Assembly: GCA_007844125.1 (NCBI GenBank) | Contig: CM017571.1 | Coordinates: 26,784,954-26,848,953, forward strand | Source: Sinonovacula constricta | Lineage: Eukaryota > Mollusca > Bivalvia > Cardiida > Solecurtidae | Length of the DNA stretch: 64,000 nucleotides | Direction: 5' to 3' | Shown: piece after piece, positions 8,531 to 20,500 of the stretch | Layout of the letters: each line of letters starts with the position of its first letter | How positions within the stretch are numbered: position 1 is the first letter of the stretch | Made by a program: the position numbers and the translations under genes | Notes under the pieces: model-generated | Told to the model about the DNA's origin: nothing | Databases searched by the model: none | What the model saw: only the letters and a program-made list of their open reading frames with translations

Positions 8531-11500
8531 GTAAAGCACGTGGTGTCGACCGGCACATGGTAGAACTGTCGCTTTGAGGAATTGTAAACATTACCCTTTC
8601 TGTAGCTTTAAATGCTTTGTACGTTTTAGTTTAAGTTTCTTTGACATTTGTGCGACATCTAATTTGCACAAGTGTTCATATGTTGTCACGGATAAGCGAT
8701 TTGCGCGGAAAATTGCAAAATCTTCCGATTAGAACGCAGTAGTAGTTAAAGCTCATTTGCATATTTCTGCGTGACACGGTTACTATGAATTTCAGGTGTC
8801 GAAATAAATGATGCTTTAGACGATGGGTCCAGGAGCGTGTCAGATGCAGGCACATCACTTGAGGAGTCGTTGGATAGTTTTTCTGAGACGACCAGCTTCA
8901 AACAGCCGAAAATTAAGCCAAAGTCTGGGTAAATTATGTTGATATTCCCATATCTGGTGACCTCGTTTGCGTCTAAAAATAGAATCAAGCATGTACTTAT
9001 CGAACAACCACGTGTCACGTGATGGTTCAAGAGGGCGTTGAAGGGCAGCATGTTTAAAATTTCTGCAATAAAGTCATATCTTTTTTTTTGAAAATAAACC
9101 CATTTATTTCATACAATAAAATATGATTTATTTATATTTTTATAAGTAGCCGATCGATTAGTTATTGATCTAGCTGCATATAACTAGAATAATGTGAAAA
9201 TTCCTTGATTGCCTGTGTGAATATGGTACACTATCCCTGGCACGTGCACATTGTACAGCCCAAAAAAGCAGAAGATACATCATAGGAGTCAATTCACAAA
9301 CAGGAGACGATTTTTCATTGAAAGATTAATTCTACATGTTTGTATTATGGTACATGGTATACTTTACGTTGAATTCTGTGTTGATAAGTCCAAGTATGAA
9401 CTATTTTACCAAAAATGTATGGCCGTATTATCTTATATTCATGCATTCTCTTTAATTAAAGTCTAAAGCTGAAACTTTCTTAAAAGGCCAAACTTAGTTT
9501 GAAGGGGTTATACATTTACTCTATCAAATATGTTTTTTGTTGACAAATATAGATTATGAAATATGTTGCACTCATTTCATTACTTTATTATGTATGTTTT
9601 ATGTTGACCAATGTAGATTATAAATAGGGTGCTCTCATTTTATTAACTATGTTTTATGTTGACCGGTTGAGATTATGAAATGATCGCTCAAATTTCATCA
9701 CTTTATTGAATATGTTTGATGTTGACCAGTGTAGATTATAAAATGAGTGCTCATATTTCACTATTTTATTGAGTATGTTTGATGTTGACCACTATAGATT
9801 ATGAAATAGGGTGCTCTCATTTCAATACTTTATTGAGTATGTCTTATGTTGACTAGTGTAGATTATAAAATAGGGGGCCCATATTTCATTCCTTTTTTTT
9901 GTATGTTTTTATGTTGATCAGTGTAAATGGTAAATTGGGTGCTCTCAGTGTATTATTTCTTAATATTGCATTTAATTATGTTTTATGTTGACTAGTTTTA
10001 TCACAAAAAAGCCAGGGCTGGAATTTAAGCATGCATGTGTGGTAAATGTGTTTCAGTTTTGCTGATAGTGACCTCAGGGTAAATCGACTTGCTAAATGTT
10101 GCGAGTCCTAAATTGATCAATCAGATCTTAGGATGAACATTTTTTGAATCCACACTATTCTTTAACATGTCACTAAGATGCTTTACAATTCAAGTTTGCA
10201 AGGAGTATGCACCATCTGCTATGTCGTGAAGTGTAAATATTTTAACATATTTTTGTACAGCTAGTGTGATCTTAAATTTGATCTGATACACATTGTTAAT
10301 TAAAAGGTGTTAAACATCAATACAAAACCTGTTCACTGATGCGTTCACGGTATAGACTTTTTATAGAACTACTATCTTAAATAATGTTAAAGTTGCCATT
10401 GTTCTTATGATAAAAGGTGAAATTACACTTGGTCTGATGAGAATAGCATTAATACTAACATGGTTTTCAAATTTTATTAAATGGTTTACATAAAATCACT
10501 GTACATTGTCTTCAATTACATTTCAATTTTATCTAGCATTAGCATGTGATGTAATTCTATATTTTAAAAAAAGCAGGTTACGTCTAGAAATTGCCAGTGA
10601 AAGATATTTGCATTTGCGGACAATTGCAAGTGGAAACAATGCTTAAAATCCAGCCCTGGAAGTATGTTTTATTTAAAAAAGGGTGATTACATTTTATTTC
10701 TAGGGTTATGCTTTTTTTATTTCAGAAAAATGTCTCCAATAATTGTCAGCCCATCAGACAGTTTCTTTATGAGGTAAATTTTATATCTATATTTAAAATA
10801 CAGCAAGTTGCTCTTGATAATATTACCCGTATTTATCTGTATATCATTGGAATTCATCTACATTAAAACATAAGCATGTGCTCTGTAAGTGTGTGAAAGG
10901 AATATGTGGTTCAAAAATAATTTTGTTAAAGAGTATAAACTACAATGTCAAGACCCAATCAGGGTGATGAACTTGAGATAAAAAGGTCTTCCAGAAGGTG
11001 TGCTGGTGGTTCTACTCAGGAATCTGTTTCTGCGTAAATAGCTGGATGTTGCTTAAATGGTTAAATAATTGCTGCTATTGCAGTGTTTTTATTAGTCAGT
11101 AAATAAAAATAAATATTTTTACACTGCTGCGGAATTATTGTATGACGGATATATTTGATTTATTAACTTATTGTCCTTTTAATATCTCTTCCCGAAAACT
11201 TCTTAGTAGCATGTGGCATATGGATCTTAAATATCATAACCTAAGCTATGGATCCAAATGTATTGTCTCTAATCAAAGAGTAAAAATTAAAGTACTTCTA
11301 TAAAATGTGCCCCAAACCATAGAGACTAGAGTCATGAAAGATAATTTTTTTGATAACTAATAATAAGTAGTGTCCAAATAGAGTGAATACAGTTATTAAG
11401 CAAAAAATAAAAGCAAAGAACCAGACCTGGTAGCGCAATTGGTAGAGCGTCAGCTCCAGGTACTGGAGGCCCAGGGTTTGATCCCAGGCCATGACATACC

Positions 11501-14500
11501 AAAGTCGTAAAAAATGATAGTGATATAGCTCCCTTGCTAACGCTCAAGCAAATATAAGGGTAGTTCCACGACTGGTTGGTCTGGTGTCAGCATAATGTAA
11601 CTGGGTATGGTATCTTGCCCGGTGTTCATGGCATGCTATACACAGTGAAGGCAGCACTATATCTGCTTTAAGTGAACACTGTCTCCATGTAAATGAAATA
11701 CTGTTGCTAGGACGATAAACCCAATAAAAAAACAATAAAAGCAAAAAAACAGCAAATAGTACACACACAAAAATCTTCATGCCAATATTCTTGAATCTCT
11801 AGTACACATAAAAAATCTTATGTGTTTACTCAAACATTCATTCTACGGCTGGAGAAAGAATGAAAATATGCAATTAAATTGTTTTAATGTTTGAAGATTA
11901 AATTTTTAGATGTATTTTCCTTCAAATCTGAAACATTCTTTCAAATAAAAAACATCAAATTTTAATATCAAGAGTCCGATTTGTATCAAATATCCATTGT
12001 AATAAAATAGCAAAAATGATCCATCCAATCTAACACATTACAGCAACTAAAAAAATAATAATATGCCTAATAATTTTCATTGCAAACAATGCCATTTAAG
12101 CCAGTGTTTGTCTACCCTAGTTACATTGAGGACCTGTTGCTAAGGTGGGTGTTGCTACAGCCCGTCTGAGAAAGTGAAGGGTTATTTGTGTCCGCTGATT
12201 TTGCTTCCTGAAAAATTTTAGGGGAGCATATAGTCGACGGTTCGTCTGTCCGTCTGGAGGAATAATTGGTGTCATAGCTACAATAATTGTTGTTTGTCTT
12301 CTATTCATAACTTTTCAATGTAAATGATGGTGATTGTTGCTGTTATGAAAAAGTAAAATGATGCACAGATGAAACTTATGCAAAAAGTTCACATTATTTC
12401 AGTGCAGAAGAAAATTTTAGGAAAAACTTGTGAAAACACTAGAGACCACATTTATAGCCCAATCTTCACCAAACTTGGTCATAATGTTTGCATGAAATCT
12501 TGAATGAGTTCGTAACTCTGTCATGTGGGGTCAAAAAGTAGGTCACTAGGTCAAATCTTAGAAAACACATGTGAATACACTAGAGGCCTCATTTTTAGGC
12601 CAATCTTCATCAAACTTGATCAGAATGTTTGTCTGCATGAAATCTCTGATGACTTCATAACTGGGTCATGTGGGGTCAATAAGTAGGTCACTAGGTCAAA
12701 TCTTAGAAAACGCTTTTGAACACTTTAGAGGCCACATTTATAGGCCAATCTTCATCAAACTTGGTCAGAATGTTTGTCTGCATGAAATCTTGGATGAGTT
12801 TATTATTGGTTCACGCGGGGTCAAAAAGAGGTCACTAGGTCAAAACTTAGAAAAAGCATGTAAAAACACACTAGAGGCAATATTCATAGTCCAATCTTCA
12901 CCAAACATGATCAGATTGTTTGTCTGCATGAAATCTTGGATGTGTATATTAATGGGTCACGTGGGGTAAAAAAGTAGGTCATTAGGTCACATTTTAGAAA
13001 AAAACTTGTGAAAACACTTAAAGGCTACATTGATGGCCCAATCTTCACCAAACTTGGCCAGAATCTTTGCCAGTATGAAATCTTAGATATGTTTTGAAGT
13101 GGGTCATGTGGATTCAGTAGGTCACAAGGTAAAATTCTAGAAAATGTTATTAACCCAGTGGCCACACTAATGGTCCAATCTTAACCAAAGATTTCTAAAG
13201 TAAATCACTCTTAATTTCTTGATGCCAGATTTGAGCATACTAAAAGCCTGTGTTATCAGGTGAGCCATCATGACCCTGTTGTTTTTCTTTCAATCGTATA
13301 TTTCCCCATGTTTATATGCCAATACAAAATACAGTCATAGAATAAAAATACTAAGATGTCAATTATGTTAAAAAGGGATAATAATTTTATTATATGTTGC
13401 AATAAATTAATGAAATAACAGAATAATTTAAGCAACAGAATAATTTCAGCAACTCCTAGTTTTTTTTGGCAGAGGAATAACCACAGGCGCAAGACAGGTC
13501 ACCATGTGGACCTCTGGTTAATGGCATTTAAAATTGGAATGTGTTATCACCATAACCTTATCTGGCTAAACATAGGATGTTAATGGGTTGGGTGAGTGTA
13601 GTTAAGAGTGGGTGGGTCTCTGTGAAGAGGAGGAATCATAGGGATTAGAGTTCTGTTCACCAGGGGCATATGTGCAAAGGTATGACAAATTGTTTTACGA
13701 CCCTCCCCTACAGCCCTTGTCTTAACACTGTATACAGTAAACCTCTGGTTTCTACATTCCCATTCTAGCACAGTGTTACCTTAAGTGTGGGAATGCTTAA
13801 GTCAAACCTTTTAAAGACGATTACTACATTTTATTTTCTTTCATAGTTTTTTTCTATTTTTACATATTTTATAGAAAAAAGAATGCTAAATTCAAATATG
13901 GAAAGGAAAAACCGGATTTACTTGTTGGCTTTTTGTTACATCTATTGCCCTGACCTTAATTAAGGTCACACATTTTGTGTGTGTATTTTTCAAGTCATTT
14001 TCTATGTTTACAAAGTATTTAAATACACAATAAAAGTATGACTAGCAATTATTAAAAAAATTTTTTTTGTAAAATGGGTACAGCTGGAATATATGCTGGT
14101 AAAGAATTAACAATTAATAGCTGTACAAAATTAAAAATACACATTCTTTCCTCTTAATCAACTAGAGTGATGCAAAAATAATTGTAAGTGTAAAAGAAAT
14201 AGGAAGAAAAGAAGTTGACCACGAACGCCCAAACCATGATTTGAACCTTCAGCCCCTAGTTTTGAAGCATTTTAATCCTAATTTTATTATTTACATTCCT
14301 TCCTACTAAAGAGCTCCTATGCGCAGACTGAATGCGCCTTGCGAACTTCCCCAATCGTCATTTAAGTTTTTGTTCTGACTGCCACTTAGTCCATGTGTTA
14401 AGGGTTGAACAGTTGGCAACTTATCACTCATTCACTAATCACTTATTCACAGCATCCTCTACTCACTTGACCAAGGCAACAGATTATCAACTATTTTTTT

Positions 14501-17500
14501 TATGTTTTATGCTTTTGTTTCCTCTGTTTAAGAGATTTCTACAATAAGAGATTCAGTTCAGGATTTTGTGATAAAATAGCCACACCAAATTTAATGCACT
14601 TGCATTACATAATGATTGCTTAGATGTAATCAATTTGTATTGTGTGAGTGTGGTTAGTTGTGAACTATTTATGACGGAGCTGCCTTTGTCTCCCCAGGGC
14701 GGGCACCAGAGAAGTTCACAACAAATTGGAGAAAAACAGGTGGGTGAATGAAACTAGGCTGTCCATTTTTGTTTTTGGTTGTTTTAAACCTAATTACCTT
14801 TCTTAATAATCACCATTTAAAATTGTCTATTCTGCACTAAACAAGAATGATTAGGTGAGAGGGATGGGGAGTGTTGAACTGTTGCTTCAACTTTATAAAA
14901 AAATTTTTTTCAAGAAGTTTGACAACGGGTCTGGGCATTGAAATGCCTCACATTTTTGTAGGAAATGAAAAACAGGTTGTAAACCTGTAACATAGGAAAA
15001 ATATAAGTAAATATTGGAAAACGGAATTTCACTAGACACAGGGGCCAGTGAATTAGAGTTTAAATAGTTAACCCCTCTGGTTTTTGGCCTGTCTCCAAAC
15101 GCTCAGGATGTACCTTGTTACTGTATTGTGTAAACATGTTGCTTTTTTAAGCATATTTTTGCTTGAACTTGCTAATTGTTTGTAAGACATAGATTTTTTT
15201 CCTGAATAATCAAGAGAACTTGAATCATCTCCATAAATATAATTATTATCATGAACTTGATACAAATATACTCCTTTTGCCATGTTACTGATAAATATAA
15301 TTAACACACACAAAAAAGTTTAAGCAAATTCTTTTGTTCAACAATTCTTTTTTTTAACACTTTGGTTAAATGACAGTATTTTTTTTTCGACTTGATTAAA
15401 TGTGAGTTGTGTTTTTGCAGACGAGCTCACTTAAAGGAGTGTTTTGACTTCTTGAAGAAGAATATCCCAAGTCTTGAGGATAAAAGGACCTCAAACCTTG
15501 GCATCTTGCGCAGTTCCCTTAGATACATTCAGGTAAAAATGGATTTTCAGTGTCTTGCCTTGTACACCCACACACAGATGTAGCTTGTGCCAATGTTGGT
15601 TGACCTCTTTGTGGTTTGTCCCATTGTGTTGAGATATATCCATTTTTGTATTTTGAACTGTTTCACATCCATTTTCTTTTTTCAACTGATTCACACAGTC
15701 TTGTACATAAGCTTAGTAGAAAGTAACTAGGTAGGTCTCAACAAAATGTAGCTAAGTTAGTGATGTGATGCCTTGTTTAGGTGTGTACTAGCTCATACCT
15801 TAGTCCTTGCAATTTAGAAACTATGAATACATAATGATTTTTTTTCATGCTTAAAACATTTTTACAGACAAATAATATAATAATAAAGTAAGTGTCTGCC
15901 TTTGTTAAAAGAAGAAAAAATGACTTGGACACAAAAGCCAAATAAGAACTGAAAATGTAATAAGTATTTACTGTGATTATGAGAGTACATGTGCACAAGC
16001 TGTTCTAAAAAAAGATTGTGTTATCTTAAGACTGGGAGAACCATCAGTGCCTTAATGCTTTTTAACTATGTTAACGACATAAGCTAAACAGCCTACTACA
16101 TCTCTGAACCGCCCATATGATAAAATACATCAGGTACATAAACAAGCAATAAACATTATGCTAATTGGCTCGTTAATGATATAGTAATTGATACATGTGA
16201 AATGCAGATCTTGATGTTCTGTGTTTTTATTTCATGTACCTATGCGAAACTGACCAATGTCAAAGTTTAATAAAACAGCAGTGCCCCAGATCTGAATGCC
16301 AGCCGAGATGAATGATTAAATTTTGAACCCTTTTTCTCTACTATACTTTTACTAAAGTCAGTGTTAAGATCTTTCGTCAGTTATTATTTCAACTGATTTT
16401 TTCATACTTCCTCATGTGCAGTTGGATGACTATAAACCAATGCTAGGTTACAGACAATGTTTAGTCCCCTTGTTTTAGTAGACTTCTTTAGCAACATTAG
16501 AGAGGTTAGTTGTGTAAGCTATTTCAAAAGTGTAAGGAGGGCAATTGTTTGCCTTAGTTGCTGTGGTAAAGGTTTGACTCAAATGTTATGTATTATTTCA
16601 GAACCTAAAGAGGAAGGAGCGAGAGTTTGAGCTTGAGATGCAGAAGTTTGCTCGCGAGAAGATTTACCTCCAACAAAGGATGGGTGAGTTGAAGACGGAG
16701 CTGAACAAGATGAACATCGAAGTGGATATGAATGCCTGGGCTATTTCACAGGATCAGGATAATGATACAAACTCTACTTCCACTGCCACAGGTAAACACT
16801 GTTTATTTAAAAAAAAAAATCATATTCACTGAGAATGATTTTCTAAGAAGACTCTTAAGGGGACTATTTTTTTGATGTCACAATTACAGATGTACAGTGC
16901 TCTTTCTTTAATTTTCTTTTATTTTCAATATCTGAAATTTACAAATAGAATAGATTCATTGATACACTCTTACTGATGAGGGAGTAATTGAAATGAGGCC
17001 AACGTTTGCTTCATTTACCTATAGGAATTTGTAGAGTCGGGGCATTCGGTAGACTCAAAGGTCATTGACCCCTCAGTAAAAAAAAACTGGCGGTCAATTT
17101 TGTGCATTGGGCATCACATCATATCACGTGTATTATAGCAACCTATTGCTGGTGTCTTATTATTTACAGTTAATCATTCTGCTGTTTATTTAGTATTCAG
17201 AATTTTATTTTATTTTTATTTTTTTTTTGTAATTTTATTTTGTAATTTTATTTTTTTTCTCCATATCTTTCCCTTTTTCTCTTTAGAACTGTTTTAAACA
17301 TTTTATTCATCATTTTTCTTATATATTATCATATCATTGATGACCACATTTTGTATAAGTCGGGCTTGGTGGGAATTATTGATTTTGTTGATAGTTGATA
17401 AGATTGTTTGGGACACTTAAATAAATAGAATTTCTGGTCTTTAAACTTGGACACAAGATGTACCATCAAACTGTAGTCTGCTCAGTGTGGTCTTCACAAT

Positions 17501-20500
17501 GCTAATTAAAACATCGTGAAAAAAAAAACAATTAGTGACTGTTGTGAATGAACATTCATTTCCTTTTCATTTGAGACTTTGAGGTTCCAACTTCTCCCAT
17601 TAAGTTGGTGTGCTGCACAAACTTTCACTATCATTTGTACATTTCTGACCACCTCCAAAGCATACGCCAAACAAGTTTTTTGGATTTGCCATATGTGTAT
17701 GCCCAGTTCTAAATCACTGTTAACAATGACAGATTTCGCCACTTACCAGAACAGAACCTGTTATTACTTTATAACAGAAGTTAATTGATTTTACTGACGT
17801 GTGCAGGGGAAGTCTGTTCTCATTAATATGCAGACTCCTCCCATTTGATCAACACACGGCTGGAAATTACCTCATGTCAAAATGACCCCCTCTGCTTTAC
17901 TGGTGTGCATCAGAGGTATTTCTGAATTTTTTGTGCTTAAAAAGCTGGGAGCTTGGGTCAACTGAATGCCCAGAGGGTGATCTCTTAAATGGGCAAAGCA
18001 AGTCACAATTACCATTATTTGAATGTTTTCATAAAAGATGATAATAATACCATTGCATTTGTTTTCGTTGCCTACGTTGATTACATCCACAGGTTTTATT
18101 GTTAAGTTAAAACTTAAGTTAAGTCTAAGTTACTGTTAAACTACAAAAGTTAAACAGTGCACTAGAAAGTATATGTATTTTTACAAAAATAACTTCAAAA
18201 TTTTAAAGACTTTGATTCGAATTTGCAAACTTAGATTCAATTTCTTCAATTTAACATTTATTTAAACTACCCTTGGCTTTCATTTTCCTACTTTACCCAA
18301 ATGTTTTCTGGGTGTCTTTTATCACAAGAAATAGTTAGACATTGCCAAATACAGACGTCATTGTATTTAACTTACCTTGTTGTTGTTGTTTTTTTTAGAA
18401 AGGGGCACCCCACCCCCCAGTGACTACGATGAGAATGATGATGATGAGGAGGAGGCTGAGAGACTTGTTATGGAAACCAACCCATCCCCTTTACCAAAGA
18501 AAAACAAAAGAATGTTTAAAGGTAAGAACTTGTCTGTTGATTGTGATTAACTTGAATGTCTCATTAATTATTATTAACATCTTATATATTAAAAAAGTAA
18601 AGCAGCATAGAAAACTCTGGACTGTGCACATTCTTAAGCCAGATTAAACAATCACAAAAAAAAATGGAATAGTTTTTTTTTCCTTTTGCACATTTTAAGT
18701 TCAAGCCAATATATTTTTGTTGTATTTTAAAATGATTATTTTTTTTTTTAAACTGACAGACACAATCATTCAATGTGTAATGTGGCTGCACATTTTTCTC
18801 TATATATAACAATAGCACCCAACATAAATGACCAGTGGTTGTTATGGTACAAATGCTAGTGAGTGCATATCAAACTAATGGTCTGTGTAAATTTGAGAAG
18901 GAATATTTTTAGTTGCCCAAGGTGTATGTAGCTGGGTGAAGGGGAGAGAATTTTTTCCCCTATGTTACACATTCAAAAATCCAATATTTTATCACCATTT
19001 TTTGCCATTGCAAAACAACTCATGCCAGCATGCATAGTCAGCTCATTACTGATGCTAAATAAATAGCATATGCCATGTAAGGCATTTGTGTGAATGACGT
19101 TCACATTATCTGCTGCTTCTATTACTTCCAAAATGCTATGCATAATAATACTTTATTTGTTTGAAATTTCAGATTTTCCAAATCATATCAGCAAACCCAT
19201 ACAAGCACAATTGTCTCACTTAAAACAAATCACTCCAAATTTGAACGGTGTTGTACGGTCCCCTATCTCATTTCCTGGGAATACTGTTTCATCTGTAAAA
19301 AAGACCATCCCTATAATGTTAACTGCATCTGGACCATCTACAGCAATTCCACAGTCAGCTATAGGCTCATTTTCCCAAGGCCTTGGTGTTTTGCCGTCTG
19401 CTCCACATACTCAGTTGCTGACGAAGGACTCTGCCAACATGTCAAGAAATGTTCCGGTGACAAAGATTCTACATCGAACTCTCACACAGAGGCAGGCTTT
19501 AATGAAACAGGCGGGAAGCTCGTCTCAAGGTAAGGATACTATGGTAGTACCTATTTTAAAAAATAACCATATTAGTCTAATTTCCTCACATTTTGAAAGA
19601 CTTCATAGATGAATCTTAGATGTTTATTCAAGATACAAAAGCCCCTTAATGGCCTAATAATATAGACATATTATAGAATACTTACCTCATGGTTTATTGG
19701 TGAGTGTCAAGAATTTTTTAAATTGAGCATATTAAAGATATTCATAAGATGGAATCATGAAAGGAAATATCTTGGTTAAAAAGGTTATATTTAAAAGAAA
19801 TTTAAACATTTTTCTTGTATCTAAAACTATTTAAAGACACTACATTTTGAAGTTTAAGTGAGAGAAAATATATTTTTAATACATATGCCTGTAGGAAGAA
19901 GTTTTGTATGCAATTACAGTAAAACCTAGCTAAAAAAACATGTTGATCTTTTTTTAAAGTGTCCCACTGAGCTAGGTGGTCCTCTTAATGCTTGCACCTG
20001 TATGGCTGTAATATTATATTGTATTTATGTTGTATTTATGTTATCTTGTGTACTTTTTGTTATAGTTTATTTGTTTTAACTTTCTATATTTTATTTTACT
20101 GTTTATTCTGAAGTAATAGAAGTCAATTTTCACAAAAATATAATTAAACATACAAATAAAGTAACATCTCAGTATTTGTTTTTTTTAATTGAAATGTGGA
20201 CTAAAATTTAAAACAGAACATGTTATAAACTGTTTTTCTTATGTGATAGCACATACCTTCAATAGCAATTTTAGTTTAGTAAACAGTATATGTCAGTTTG
20301 TAATTTACTGAAAGAACTGGTTAATCTTTACCTGTCTGCCATTTAGGGCTGTTGTGGTATACTGGTATTTTGCAATACCGGGGAAAGTAAATTCAGTACC
20401 ACAACACACAATGAACATACCGGTTTTTATGATATTTTGTATTAAACATTGTTTTGCTGCCACCATTTTGTGCATCCAGAGATGCAAGTATTAATGAAAA

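Larger units (their letters stand above)
8929..14697 (+). other. MNT intron 2
   Basis: Large intron holding a ~64-bp tandem array (9515-9990), a SINE fragment near 10985-11045, a full tRNA-derived SINE (11424-11735), a TTGACC-type tandem element (12440-13270) and unremarkable AT-rich sequence. No additional exon is required by phase or by comparison with the family. Confidence 0.7.

Noticed and set aside
11424..11510. Possible functional tRNA gene
   Set aside because: A- and B-boxes are present, but the arms do not form a clean cloverleaf, and the segment continues into a SINE body shared with other loci.
12670..12969. 99-codon open frame with repeated LGQ and MKSW words
   Set aside because: It lies wholly within a dispersed tandem-core repeat, and the repeated words reflect the DNA repeat.
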